From an uncultured Flavobacteriaceae bacterium (GTDB taxonomy: Bacteria; Bacteroidota; Bacteroidia; Flavobacteriales; Flavobacteriaceae): 64,000 bases of DNA. This document shows positions 17,554 to 26,446 of this stretch, one piece after another. Where the stretch lies: the NCBI GenBank assembly GCA_938029725.1, contig CALHGE010000020.1, positions 85,401 through 149,400 on the forward strand. Direction: 5' to 3'. Both the position numbers and the translations under genes were made by a program. The stretch's first letter is position 1. Each line of letters starts with the position of its first letter. The notes beneath the pieces are model-generated. The model ran no database searches. It had not been told where the DNA came from and was given only the letters and a program-made list of their open reading frames with translations.

Positions 17554-18380
17554 AATTCGCCTCCACAATTAAAACAGTGCGATGCGTCGTCACGATGACC
17601 TTCTAAAGAGCAAGAGGGACAAGATTGTGTGTTTAGATGTATCTCGTCTTCTTTTGAGCCATGTCTTGCGAATTCCGCTGTTACTATTCCAGTAGGTACT
17701 GCAATTATGCCATAACCCATGATCATTACGATAGTAGCGATTAACTGGCCCAGACTGGTTTGCGGAGCGATATCACCGTAGCCGACAGTTGTAAGAGTGA
17801 CAATAGCCCAGTAAATACTTCTCGGAATACTTGTAAAACCTGCGCTGTCATCTTCAATTAGATACATAACAGTTCCCATGATTACAGACAATATGAGAAC
17901 TACATAAATAAAAACAGCGATTTTTGCTCGACTCGCTTTAAGTGCCTTGCTGAGTTGAGAGGCCTCACCAAGAAACTGAACTAGCTTTAAAATTCTAAAA
18001 ATACGTAATAAGCGAAGTGCACGAACAGCTAATAAAACTTGAGAGCCTGCAAATATGTATGAAATATAAAGCGGAATTGTAGAAACAAAATCAATGATAC
18101 CATAAAAGCTGAAAATATATTTAAAAGGTTTTTTTATACTGATTACTCTTGCAATATATTCTATGGTAAAGAAAATGGTAATGACCCATTCTAATATGAG
18201 TAATATGCTATGATACTTCGCGTCAATATCTTTAACACTCTCTAGCATTACGAGAATAACGCTTACAATAATTAAAATAAAAAGTACAATATCAAACCAT
18301 TTACCCAAAGGTGTATCGGCTTCATAGATCATCTCATGAAGTTTGCTCTTAAAGCCTTGTTTTGATTTTTCCCTTTTCAA
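17550..18380 (-). CDS. Voltage-gated-type potassium channel with zinc ribbon
   Basis: A 276-residue ion channel subunit of the inner membrane with six helices. S4 carries spaced arginines (R120, R123, R126, R129 in VRALRLLRIFRILKL) and the pore loop has the K+ selectivity filter TVGYGD (198-203). After the last helix a 40-residue tail ends in a zinc-ribbon pattern C254-x2-C257...C269-x2-C272, which could sense metal or redox state or mediate assembly. It overlaps the start of miaA-gntK by four bases and lies ten bases after the exonuclease gene. Confidence 0.92.
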   Translation of the reverse strand: MKREKSKQGFKSKLHEMIYEADTPLGKWFDIVLFILIIVSVILVMLESVKDIDAKYHSILLILEWVITIFFTIEYIARVISIKKPFKYIFSFYGIIDFVSTIPLYISYIFAGSQVLLAVRALRLLRIFRILKLVQFLGEASQLSKALKASRAKIAVFIYVVLILSVIMGTVMYLIEDDSAGFTSIPRSIYWAIVTLTTVGYGDIAPQTSLGQLIATIVMIMGYGIIAVPTGIVTAEFARHGSKEDEIHLNTQSCPSCSLEGHRDDASHCFNCGGEL

Positions 18381-18390
18381 CGTTCTTAAT

Positions 18391-19758
18391 TTAAAGTTCT
18401 ATAATCTTCCTGACGCGTCGTTTTCTTAGATATGATTCTATGATATGAATGGTGTTCGCATTACTTTTCATAGGGGTAATTATTGATTCTAAGATATGAA
18501 TATTATTTATTTGATGATTTAAATCGTAAAAGCCCATGCCTTTAAATTCTCCATTTTGAATCAAAATAGCGCTATACTCACCCACTTCGCGACCCTTATC
18601 CACAATAATACAGTTTTTATATGGTAAAGAGACGGTCTTTAAAGCTTCGAACGTTCTTTGATTATATACCTCAACATCTTCTTTTTGAATACAGGCTCCA
18701 TTACAATTGCCTTCGTCGTATTTGGAGCAATTGGTTTTAGCATTAGAAAGTCCGTTCAACTTATCACATAAATTAAAGTCTTTGGAGACTTTAAAAAGCA
18801 AATTTTTAGCACTGGCATTGCTCGTACAAGTAGTAACTAAACCAGCACTTCCTTTTGCATTTACTGCGGCGGTATATAACTGCACATAGCCATCTTCCGA
18901 AGCGCTTTGATACAGGCCGTGAGAAAATAGTTTTGGTTTTACCTTTTGATTAAATTTTGGGGTATTTCGTTTTAATTCTTCATTCTCTTTTAAGAGCGCT
19001 ACTAATTCGCTCCCTGTTTTTTCAAAGGTGACTTTTTTGGTTTCTTTTTGAAGTTTGCGAGCTTTATCTCCACTTTTGGTAAAATGTTGATTTACCCTTT
19101 TTTTAATATTATTACTTTTTCCTAGCAAAATAATTTCCCCGTCTTTATTATGCATGTAATAAACTCCGGTCTCTGACGGTAGGGTGTCAACAATATCTAA
19201 TTGACGAATAGATAGCTCTCCCAGAGTTTCAGCTCGAACTACAGTCTTGATAATTGACTTATCTAGATCTTTGGCTAACAATAATTTAAATAACTTTAAA
19301 GTGGCTAGTGCATCACCATTGGCTCGGTGTCTATCACTTACGGCAATGCCTAATGAACGCACCAATTTACCTAAACTATACGACTCCGCATCGGGTAATA
19401 ATTTTTGAGATAATTCAACTGTGCAAAGTGTTTTTCTTTCAAAATTATAGCCTAACCTTCTAAACTCTGTTCTTAAGATACGGTAATCGAATTGTGCATT
19501 ATGAGCAATGATTACAGCGCCCTCAGTTATTTCTACAATGCGCTTGGCAACTTCGTGAAATTTAGGAGCTGTTTGTAGCATTTTATTGTTGATGCCGGTG
19601 AGCTTGACAACAAAAGGTTGGATGTCTTTCTCAGGATTAACTAAAGAGATGAATTTGTCTACAACCTCGTGGCCATCGTATTTATGGATTGCAATTTCAG
19701 TGATGCCTTCCTCATTATATTTTCCTCCGGTAGTTTCAATATCTAGTACGACGTACAT
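18391..19758 (-). CDS. DnaQ-like exonuclease fused to GIY-YIG nuclease
   Basis: A 455-residue two-nuclease protein. Residues 1-165 are a DEDDh 3'-5' exonuclease like the PolIII epsilon subunit: D6-x-E8 in LDIETTG, H86NAQFD91 and H144-x4-D149. Residues about 195-275 are a UvrC/Cho-like GIY-YIG domain (GVYYMHNKDGEIILLGKSNNIKKRV, then SELVALLKENEELK with the catalytic Glu). The remaining 180 residues include a cysteine-rich patch (C-S-KYDEGNCNGACIQ) as in UvrC-type proteins. Such fusions are known in several phyla and are thought to act in DNA repair; function here is inferred. Confidence 0.88.
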   Translation of the reverse strand: MYVVLDIETTGGKYNEEGITEIAIHKYDGHEVVDKFISLVNPEKDIQPFVVKLTGINNKMLQTAPKFHEVAKRIVEITEGAVIIAHNAQFDYRILRTEFRRLGYNFERKTLCTVELSQKLLPDAESYSLGKLVRSLGIAVSDRHRANGDALATLKLFKLLLAKDLDKSIIKTVVRAETLGELSIRQLDIVDTLPSETGVYYMHNKDGEIILLGKSNNIKKRVNQHFTKSGDKARKLQKETKKVTFEKTGSELVALLKENEELKRNTPKFNQKVKPKLFSHGLYQSASEDGYVQLYTAAVNAKGSAGLVTTCTSNASAKNLLFKVSKDFNLCDKLNGLSNAKTNCSKYDEGNCNGACIQKEDVEVYNQRTFEALKTVSLPYKNCIIVDKGREVGEYSAILIQNGEFKGMGFYDLNHQINNIHILESIITPMKSNANTIHIIESYLRKRRVRKIIEL

Positions 19759-19798
19759 GTAAGGTGTTTTATAGAACAGACGCTATTTTGCAATTCTA

Positions 19799-20458
19799 CT
19801 AGTGTATATTTCTAGCTCCAAAGATACTACTTCCAATGCGTACCATATTACTACCTTCTTCGATAGCTATTTGATAATCACCGCTCATGCCTGTCGAGAG
19901 AATACTAAGGGTTTCTATTTTTTCTTCAAGCGAATTGTAAAGAGTTTTTAACTGTTTAAACTCCCTTCGAATTTGCTCTTGATTAGTTGTAAAAGTAGCC
20001 ATTCCCATAAGTCCGACCACGCTAATGTTCTCTAATTGTTGAAACTCATCGGAGGCAATCATGGTATGAAGTTCGTTTTTATCTAATCCAAATTTGGTAT
20101 CCTCTTCTGCGATATGTATTTGTAATAAACAATCGATAACACGATTGTGTTTTTTAGCTTGTTTGTCGATTTCCTTGAGTAATTTGAAAGAATCAACGCC
20201 GTGAATCAGAGAAACAAATTCAGCCATATACTTGACTTTGTTGCGCTGTACATGACCAATCATATGCCATTGAATATCTTTCGGCATAACTTCCCATTTC
20301 TGAGTCATCTCTTGAATTTTATTCTCACCAAAAATTCTTTGTCCTATCTCATATGCTTCCAGTAAATCGGAGACAGGTTTTGTCTTAGATACCGCAACAA
20401 GTGTCACTTCTGAAGGAAGCGATGTTTTTATTTCTTTTAATTTTTCCTTGATAGACAT
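19799..20458 (-). CDS. YggS/PLPBP family pyridoxal-phosphate homeostasis protein
   Basis: A 219-residue TIM-barrel protein that binds PLP and helps keep vitamin B6 and amino-acid pools balanced; it has no known catalytic reaction. The PLP lysine is K25 in VAVSKTKP. Family motifs are FGENKIQEM (about 43-51), WHMIGHVQRNKVK, and LSTGMSGDYQIAIEEGSNMVRIGSSIFGAR at the end, which holds the phosphate. Length fits the family. It is in a same-strand run between the DUF1015 gene and the exonuclease gene. Confidence 0.95.
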   Translation of the reverse strand: MSIKEKLKEIKTSLPSEVTLVAVSKTKPVSDLLEAYEIGQRIFGENKIQEMTQKWEVMPKDIQWHMIGHVQRNKVKYMAEFVSLIHGVDSFKLLKEIDKQAKKHNRVIDCLLQIHIAEEDTKFGLDKNELHTMIASDEFQQLENISVVGLMGMATFTTNQEQIRREFKQLKTLYNSLEEKIETLSILSTGMSGDYQIAIEEGSNMVRIGSSIFGARNIH

Positions 20459-20489
20459 AAATCTATTTAATTATATTAAAACCAGTTGG

Positions 20490-21725
20490 CTACAATTCAT
20501 AAATTGCCAAGCCACTACGTAATTTTGGTTCGATATAGGTGCTCTTTGGGGGCATTACTAAGCCCGCATCTGCAATAGCTTTAATCTCAGAAATCGTTAT
20601 GGGCACCAGGCTAAATCCAACAGCATATTTACCTTTATCTATTTCATCTTTCATTTTGATGACGTTGTGTTTACCAGAGCCATACTGAATGCGTTTGTTT
20701 TTTCGCAAGTCATAAATTCCTAAAATCGGTTCTAAGATGGTTTTAAAAAGTATTTGGGTATCCAATTCACTTAAAACATCAGTGAACTGGTATACTTTTT
20801 TACGGAGGTACAAGGAATAAAATTCACCATCTAAATACATGCTAAAATGATGTTTTTTAGTGGGTCTGTAGTCTATATTTCCTTGGTTTTCAATGCGATA
20901 AAATTCATCTAAACGTATTAAAAATTCTTCTTTACGAAGTCCGTTCAAATCTTTTACCATTCGATTGAACTCATAAATGCGTATTTCAGATTCGGGAAGT
21001 AAATAGCTCATAAAATAGTTATAGGGCTCTTTTCCTGTATGTTGTGGGTTTTTCTTTTCGGCATTCTCCGCCAATAAATTAGAGGAGGCACTTCTATGAT
21101 GACCATCAGCAATGTATAGTGAATCGACTTCTTGAAACGATTTTTGAATGTTACGAATCGTTTTAGCATCAGAAATAGGCCATAAACGATGAGTTATTTT
21201 ATCTCTGGTGGTAAAATGATACTCAGCCTTGGCGAGCATTTCCTTTTTTAAAATGGAGGCGATGGCTTCATTATCAGCATAGGTCATTAAAACCGGCTCT
21301 GCATTGAACTTTACCGTTTCTAAATAGTTGGCAAAAAGTTTCTCTCTACGTTGTAAAGTATTTTCGTGTTTCTTTATTTGATCATCGCGATATTCTTGAA
21401 CACTTGTGCCGCAGAAAAGCCCCGTAAAGGTTGTGTTTCCCTTTTGCATCTGATAGAGGTAAAATGAATTTTCTGTGTCTTTTAGAAAAACTGCATCCTC
21501 TAAAAATTCAAGGTACCGGTTATGAACTAACTTAAAACGCTCCTGTCCAGAGACGCTTTTGGCGTATTTATATCCCGGATTTATAATATGTAAAAAGGAG
21601 AATGGATTAAAGTCAAGTACTGAATTTAATTCTCTTTTCGAATACTGTTGATACGAACGAGAGGCCACTAAACTAACTATGTCAGTAGCTGGTCGTATGG
21701 CTTTAAATGGTTTTATAATTGCCAT
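20490..21725 (-). CDS. DUF1015 family protein
   Basis: A 411-residue cytoplasmic protein of the DUF1015 family. Recognisable parts are IKPFKAIRPATDIVSLVASRSY at the N-terminus and the central YIADGHHRSASS motif, which is the family hallmark and is suspected to be an active or binding site. The reaction is unknown; in many genomes the gene lies near serine or hydroxybutyryl-CoA metabolism genes. The ATG follows directly on the stop codon of the hydroxybutyryl-CoA dehydrogenase gene (TAAATG), so they are co-translated. Confidence 0.88.
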   Translation of the reverse strand: MAIIKPFKAIRPATDIVSLVASRSYQQYSKRELNSVLDFNPFSFLHIINPGYKYAKSVSGQERFKLVHNRYLEFLEDAVFLKDTENSFYLYQMQKGNTTFTGLFCGTSVQEYRDDQIKKHENTLQRREKLFANYLETVKFNAEPVLMTYADNEAIASILKKEMLAKAEYHFTTRDKITHRLWPISDAKTIRNIQKSFQEVDSLYIADGHHRSASSNLLAENAEKKNPQHTGKEPYNYFMSYLLPESEIRIYEFNRMVKDLNGLRKEEFLIRLDEFYRIENQGNIDYRPTKKHHFSMYLDGEFYSLYLRKKVYQFTDVLSELDTQILFKTILEPILGIYDLRKNKRIQYGSGKHNVIKMKDEIDKGKYAVGFSLVPITISEIKAIADAGLVMPPKSTYIEPKLRSGLAIYEL

Positions 21726-22613
21726 TTAGCTGAATTGTTTAGCAACAGTTTCTGCTTTCCTTGACTGTGAATAATCATAAAACCCTTCTCCTGATTTTAT
21801 TCCTAATTTTTCAGCCATCACCATATTCACAAGAAGTGGGCAAGGTGCGTATTTTGGATTTTTAAACCCATCGTGCATCACATTTAAAATTGATAGACAT
21901 ACGTCTAGACCTATAAAGTCAGCCAATTGTAATGGCCCCATCGGATGCGCCATTCCTAATTTCATAACGGTGTCAATTTCTTGAACTCCTGCAACACCGG
22001 TAAATAAAGTTTCAATAGCCTCATTTATCATTGGCATTAGTATTCGATTTGCTACAAAACCAGGGTAATCATTTACCTCAGTTGGTGTTTTACCTAATGC
22101 TTTGGAAAGGGTCATTATAATTTTTGTGGTTTCGTCAGAAGTGCTATATCCTCTGATGATTTCAACCAACTTCATAATCGGAACAGGGTTCATAAAGTGC
22201 ATGCCAATAACCTTTTCTGGTCTGCTAGTTACTGCTGCAATTTGTGTGATCGAAATGGAAGATGTATTTGTCGCTAAAATTGTTTTATCAGCACAAAGTT
22301 CATCTAGCTCTTTAAATATTTTTAATTTAAGTTCAAGATTTTCGGTAGCGGCTTCAACTACTAAATCAATACCAGCAACGCCTTTAGCAACAGAAATGAA
22401 CGTGTTTATGTTATTTAATGTTGTTTCTTTAGCACGCGCTGAAATCTTTTCTTTGACTACCATACGGTCTAAATTTTTACCTATAGTTGCCATTCCTCTG
22501 TCTAATGAGACTTGTGAGATATCAATCAAGTTCACTTGATATCCGTTTTGGGCGAAAACATGAGCTATTCCATTGCCCATAGTTCCTGCGCCTATAACTG
22601 CTATATTTTTCAT
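21726..22613 (-). CDS. 3-hydroxybutyryl-CoA dehydrogenase
   Basis: A 295-residue NAD(P)-dependent enzyme that interconverts acetoacetyl-CoA and 3-hydroxybutyryl-CoA in fatty-acid or butyrate-type metabolism. The Rossmann motif IGAGTMGNGIA is at 6-16; NTSSISITQIAA and the catalytic His in GMHFMNPVPIMKLVEII (near 140) are present, with the C-terminal dimer domain PGFVANRILMPMINEAI. Length is that of single-domain Hbd proteins rather than the multifunctional FadB. Its neighbours in the run do not fix the pathway. Confidence 0.93.
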   Translation of the reverse strand: MKNIAVIGAGTMGNGIAHVFAQNGYQVNLIDISQVSLDRGMATIGKNLDRMVVKEKISARAKETTLNNINTFISVAKGVAGIDLVVEAATENLELKLKIFKELDELCADKTILATNTSSISITQIAAVTSRPEKVIGMHFMNPVPIMKLVEIIRGYSTSDETTKIIMTLSKALGKTPTEVNDYPGFVANRILMPMINEAIETLFTGVAGVQEIDTVMKLGMAHPMGPLQLADFIGLDVCLSILNVMHDGFKNPKYAPCPLLVNMVMAEKLGIKSGEGFYDYSQSRKAETVAKQFS

Positions 22614-22733
22614 TCAAAATTTATTTAAGGACCATTACATTAAGTAGAGAAACCTATATGGCTATTCTTGTTACTACTACTGGGGGGTTACCTGTTAATT
22701 TTCTAAACCTTCTATTGCGCTCAGTTTGACCTC

Positions 22734-23696
22734 TTATTTAAAACAATCAATAATCTGCAAGGCTACTTTTAAAGCTTGAGTACCTTGTTTTAATGTAACC
22801 ACTGGAGTTGTATTATTTATAATTGCATCAGCAAAAGTTTCCAGTTCATCGGCAATGGCATTATTTGTTTCTATAGCAGGATTCTCAAAATAGATTTGTT
22901 TTTTAACACCTTCAGCATTTTGTAAAATCATATCAAAGTCCCCAGCTTTTTCTGGAGCATCTTTCATTTTTACAACCTCTACCTTTTTCTCCAAGAAATC
23001 AACAGAGATGTAGGCATCTTTTTGAAAGAATCGCGATTTGCGCATATTTTTCAAGGATATTCGACTAGCGGTCAAGTTAGCGACACAACCACTTTCAAAT
23101 TCAATCCTTGCATTTGCAATATCAGGAGAATTACTAATTACAGAAACTCCGCTTGCATTAATAGTTTTTACTTCAGAATTCACAACGCTCAAAATGGCAT
23201 CAATATCGTGAATCATTAAATCTAGAACTACCGGAACATCTGTACCGCGAGGATTAAATTCTGCCAACCGGTGCGTCTCTATAAACATCGGGTTTTCGAT
23301 TTGATCTTTAACTGCAGTAAATGCAGGATTAAAACGCTCTACATGACCCACTTGACCTTTTACATTATATTCTGATTCTAGAGAGAGCAATTTTTCTGCT
23401 TCCTCTAAAGTATTGGTAATTGGTTTTTCTATAAAAATATGTTTTCCTTTTTCTATGGCCTTTTTGGCACAATCAAAGTGTGAAAGGGTAGGAGTTACAA
23501 TATCAATTACGTCTGCAGCAGCAATAAGGGTGTTGATGTTTTCAAAATAAGGATACCCAAATTCTTCAGATACTTTTTTAGCATTTATAGCATCAGGGTC
23601 GTAAAAACCGATCAGTTCATATTTTTTAGATTCATTGAGAAGACGCAGATGGATTTTTCCTAAATGTCCAGCTCCCAAAACACCAACTTTGAGCAT
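22734..23696 (-). CDS. Gfo/Idh/MocA family oxidoreductase
   Basis: A 320-residue NAD(P)-dependent sugar or small-molecule dehydrogenase. The Rossmann motif is GVLGAGHLGKIH at about 4-15; HIFIEKPITNTLEEAEKLL carries the EKP catalytic lysine of the family, and LMIHDIDAILSVV the conserved His-Asp. The ATG at 23696 is chosen over a TTG six codons upstream because it puts the Rossmann strand at the usual place. Substrate unknown. It is divergent from pcm and probably heads the reverse operon that runs to miaA-gntK. Confidence 0.9.
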   Translation of the reverse strand: MLKVGVLGAGHLGKIHLRLLNESKKYELIGFYDPDAINAKKVSEEFGYPYFENINTLIAAADVIDIVTPTLSHFDCAKKAIEKGKHIFIEKPITNTLEEAEKLLSLESEYNVKGQVGHVERFNPAFTAVKDQIENPMFIETHRLAEFNPRGTDVPVVLDLMIHDIDAILSVVNSEVKTINASGVSVISNSPDIANARIEFESGCVANLTASRISLKNMRKSRFFQKDAYISVDFLEKKVEVVKMKDAPEKAGDFDMILQNAEGVKKQIYFENPAIETNNAIADELETFADAIINNTTPVVTLKQGTQALKVALQIIDCFK

Positions 23697-23786
23697 AGGT
23701 TTAATTTTACTCAAAAATAAACATAGTTTAGAAGTTTATGAGTTTAGAAGTTTAAAAGTTTCGGGTTCTAATTTTAGAAAACTATG

Positions 23787-23794
23787 TAACTTTG
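23787..23794 (+). promoter_or_regulatory. -7 promoter box TAACTTTG ahead of pcm
   Basis: TAACTTTG matches TAnnTTTG exactly, 57 bases before the proposed pcm start. The 50 bases upstream hold an AT-rich run of GTTTA-AAG repeats (about 23726-23760). Confidence 0.5.
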
Positions 23795-23850
23795 TATGCG
23801 AATCAAGAAACTTTAAACGTTTAAGGTTTCGAAAGACCAAAACCATACTC

Positions 23851-24492
23851 TTGCAAGATACCCTCAAACATCGCGGCATGCGCAATAAATTGGCTGAAGT
23901 GCTTATGGCTAAGGGCATAAAGAGCACCAAAGTATTGAATGCCATACGAACTATTCCAAGACATTTATTTATGGATAGTAGTTTTGAAGCTCATGCCTAT
24001 CAAGATAAGGCTTTTCCGATAGGGGCTGACCAAACAATTTCTCAGCCGTATACCGTAGCCTTTCAAACAGAGTTGCTAGATTTACAGGAGAATCATAAAA
24101 TTCTCGAAATAGGAACTGGTAGTGGATATCAAACGGCAGTTCTTTTGCTTTTGAAAGCAAAGGTTTACTCTATAGAAAGACAGCTTGAGCTCTTTAAAAA
24201 GACCAGTATATTTTTTAAAAAGTTAGGGTATCGCCCAAAGAAAGCAATCTTTGGTGATGGCTATAAAGGTTTTCCAGAAGAAGCACCCTTTGATGGTATT
24301 ATAGTTACTGCTGGTGCGCCAGAAGTACCTAAGCCTTTGATGGCTCAATTGAAAATTGGAGGTAGGTTAGTTATACCTGTTGGAGTAGATGAACAGGTGA
24401 TGACGCTTTTTATACGCAAATCAGCTACTGAATTTGAAAAGAAAGAATTTGGTTCTTTTCGTTTTGTGCCTTTATTGGAGAATAAGAATTAA
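23851..24492 (+). CDS. pcm: Protein-L-isoaspartate O-methyltransferase
   Basis: The enzyme methylates isoaspartyl residues in damaged proteins with S-adenosylmethionine so that they can be repaired. The product of ~213 residues contains QTISQPYTVAFQTELL, the SAM motif ILEIGTGSGYQTAVLL, and the post-motif FDGIIVTAGAPEVP. The start is uncertain: TTG at 23851 gives QDTLKHRGMRNKL, matching the usual N-terminus of flavobacterial homologues as I remember them, while ATG at 23878 gives a nine-residue shorter protein. The frame is open further upstream but that stretch lies across the promoter. Confidence 0.93.
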   Translation: MQDTLKHRGMRNKLAEVLMAKGIKSTKVLNAIRTIPRHLFMDSSFEAHAYQDKAFPIGADQTISQPYTVAFQTELLDLQENHKILEIGTGSGYQTAVLLLLKAKVYSIERQLELFKKTSIFFKKLGYRPKKAIFGDGYKGFPEEAPFDGIIVTAGAPEVPKPLMAQLKIGGRLVIPVGVDEQVMTLFIRKSATEFEKKEFGSFRFVPLLENKN

Positions 24493-24494
24493 AC

Positions 24495-24959
24495 CTAATT
24501 ATTAAAACCTTTTTTGACACGGGCTAAATCTCGTTTGTTATCGCGGTCTTTCATAACTTCTCGCTTATCATAAAGTTTTTTACCCTTTGCCAATGCAATA
24601 TTAATTTTAGCCAAACCTCTTTCATTTAAAAATAGGTTTAATGGTATAATAGTGAGTCCCGAATTGTTTACCTCTTTATTCAGTTTTTTTAGTTCTTGTT
24701 TATTTAGTAATAATTTACGTTCTGCCTTTGGTAAATGGTTGTAATGTGAACCATGAGAATATTCATCGATTTGCATATTTATAATAAATAATTCTCCGCG
24801 ATCATTGAACTCACAAAAGCTTTCTGAGATGGAGGCCTTGCCTTCGCGAATGGATTTGATTTCAGTGCCACCTAAAACTATTCCTGCCATAAACTTGTCA
24901 AGTAGTTCATACTCAAAGCGGGCTTTTTTGTTTTTAATATTGATGTTTTTCTGAACCAT
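24495..24959 (-). CDS. smpB: SsrA-binding protein SmpB
   Basis: SmpB binds tmRNA and delivers it to stalled ribosomes (trans-translation). The 154-residue protein has the usual beta-barrel motifs: KKARFEYELLDKFMAGIVL, GTEIKSIREGKASISESF and NLFLNERGLAKINIALAKGKKLYDKRE, ending in a basic tail. It is convergent with pcm (2-base gap). A -7 box (TATTTTTG) lies only five bases before the ATG, so the mRNA is probably leaderless or nearly so. Confidence 0.97.
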   Translation of the reverse strand: MVQKNINIKNKKARFEYELLDKFMAGIVLGGTEIKSIREGKASISESFCEFNDRGELFIINMQIDEYSHGSHYNHLPKAERKLLLNKQELKKLNKEVNNSGLTIIPLNLFLNERGLAKINIALAKGKKLYDKREVMKDRDNKRDLARVKKGFNN

Positions 24960-24963
24960 AGCA

Positions 24964-24971
24964 CAAAAATA
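24964..24971 (-). promoter_or_regulatory. -7 promoter box TATTTTTG ahead of smpB
   Basis: Read on the minus strand, TATTTTTG fits the Bacteroidota -7 consensus and ends four bases before the smpB ATG (24957-24959). A start point 4-7 bases downstream would leave almost no 5' leader. Confidence 0.5.
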
Positions 24972-25067
24972 GGAGTTTGACTGCTATCTTCCGTAAGATT
25001 AATGCATTTTTGCGTACTGATAGATAATGATTTTTCCTTCTCAAGGATTACATAAAATAATTTATTC

Positions 25068-25823
25068 ATGAAAAACGTAGTATTCATTTTACTAGCAATA
25101 ATAGCCTTCTCTTGCAAAAACGAAGTAAAAAAGGGCTTGTCAGTTCAAGAGATCGTCGATAAGAGTATTTTGGTTAGCGGTGGTGTTGCATTGCATGAGA
25201 AAAGTACAATTAGCTTTAATTTTCGTGGAAGAGATTATATTTCTGAAATGAAAGGAAAGCGAAAAACCTTTAAAAGAATACAAAAGAATGATACTATTAA
25301 TTTAATAGATGTGCTTTCATCTGAGGGGTTTCAAAGGTTCAATAATGATAGTTTAGTTTCTCTTCACGATACACTAGCTACGACCTATGGAAACTCAGTT
25401 AATTCAGTGCATTACTTTTCAAAATTACCTTACGGTTTGAATGACCCCGCAGTGCATAAAGAGTTGCTAGGTGAAACTGATATCAAAGGGAAGCCGTATT
25501 ACAAAGTGAAAGTTACTTTTAATCAAGAAGGCGGTGGTGATGATTTTGATGATACCTATGTGTACTTTTTTAATAAAAGCACTTTTAAACCTGATTACCT
25601 AGCCTATGATTTTCATGTAAATGGCGGGGGAATGCGATTTCGGGAAGCCTATAATGAAAGATACATAAACGGAATTCGCTTTGTAGATTATAACAATATG
25701 AAACCTAAAGACGAGAATGCTTCCGTTTTAGAAGTTGATAGTTTGTTCAATAATGATGGTTTAAAATTAGTATCTAAAATTGAACTAACGGACCTAAAAG
25801 TTAGTCTGGACAATTACAACTGA
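25068..25823 (+). CDS. Lipoprotein of the DUF6503 type
   Basis: A 251-residue lipoprotein with lipobox AFSC (Cys16). The mature part has alternating strands and looks like a LolA/LppX-type lipid-binding fold: an N-terminal helix (VQEIVDKSILVSGG), then repeated strands such as TISFNFRGRDYISEMKG and VKVTFNQEGG. I think this is the DUF6503 family, found in Flavobacteriia with no known function. It overlaps the 3' end of the convergent phosphatase gene by 23 bases. Start codon well defined by the signal peptide. Confidence 0.72.
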   Translation: MKNVVFILLAIIAFSCKNEVKKGLSVQEIVDKSILVSGGVALHEKSTISFNFRGRDYISEMKGKRKTFKRIQKNDTINLIDVLSSEGFQRFNNDSLVSLHDTLATTYGNSVNSVHYFSKLPYGLNDPAVHKELLGETDIKGKPYYKVKVTFNQEGGGDDFDDTYVYFFNKSTFKPDYLAYDFHVNGGGMRFREAYNERYINGIRFVDYNNMKPKDENASVLEVDSLFNNDGLKLVSKIELTDLKVSLDNYN

Positions 25824-26349
25824 TGTGTAATCGTTGCGAAGTAACAGCGCCGTTTGCTATTTGAACAACAAACAGGCTACCGTTGTCGTCGTCTGACATC
25901 GCAGCATACTTTTCTTCACCAATAATACCGTTGACAAAATCTGGAGTTGTATTGCTATGCCCTACAACTAAAACGGTCTGGTTTCGATTGTCAGTCTTAA
26001 ACTGTTCAATATCAATAATTCTAGCGTCGTAATATTCTACATCGATGTCTTGTTTAATGGATGTTGGAGCTGCCGTCATTGAGGTTCTGCTGTAGTCTGT
26101 ACTGTAAATGGCATCAAGTTCAACATCTCTTAAAATTTCCGCCCAATGCATTGCTCTACCTAGGCCTTTCTGGGTTAATTCTGGATCAGAGTTTTCTGAA
26201 TCGCTTCTATCTTTTTCGGCATGACGGATAAAATAGAAGGTAGAAACTCCAGCATCTAAAGTGTTCTCAGCTGCTGCTTGCGAATCTTCTTTGCACCCTA
26301 AAATGCTTAATATGAAAAATGAAATCAGTACTACTTTTAGTTGCCTCAT
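25801..26349 (-). CDS. Histidine phosphatase superfamily lipoprotein (SixA/PGAM-like)
   Basis: A 182-residue exported phosphatase. It has a lipoprotein signal (SILGC, Cys19) and the superfamily's catalytic motif FIRHAEK (R42-H43 form the phosphohistidine site), a second Arg in YSTDYSRTSMTA and the second catalytic His in VLVVGHSNTTPDFV. The target outside the cytoplasm is unknown. The last 23 bases overlap the end of the opposite-strand lipoprotein gene. Upstream, 97 bases separate it from the divergent PorP/SprF gene. Confidence 0.88.
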   Translation of the reverse strand: MRQLKVVLISFFILSILGCKEDSQAAAENTLDAGVSTFYFIRHAEKDRSDSENSDPELTQKGLGRAMHWAEILRDVELDAIYSTDYSRTSMTAAPTSIKQDIDVEYYDARIIDIEQFKTDNRNQTVLVVGHSNTTPDFVNGIIGEEKYAAMSDDDNGSLFVVQIANGAVTSQRLHISCNCPD

Positions 26350-26400
26350 AGTTAGTTAGTCGAAATTGTTGAAAACTTTTCTTTTATTTTAACTAAAATT

Positions 26401-26442
26401 ACCGAAAAATAGTATGTAGAACTATCGGTTTTTTGTTTTTTT
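26401..26442 (+). other. Leader hairpin with T-runs just before the PorP/SprF gene
   Basis: ACCG (26401-26404) and ATAGT (26409-26413) pair with ACTAT (26421-26425) and CGGT (26426-26429), with four bulged A residues, followed by T6-G-T7 up to 26442. The ATG is at 26447. It looks like a weak intrinsic terminator or an attenuator in the leader; it may also be only promoter-region AT-richness. Confidence 0.3.
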
Positions 26443-26446
26443 GTAT

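Noticed and set aside
23635..23850. Long N-terminal extension of pcm
   Set aside because: It overlaps the divergent oxidoreductase and the pcm promoter box; the family starts at the TTG 23851 or ATG 23878.
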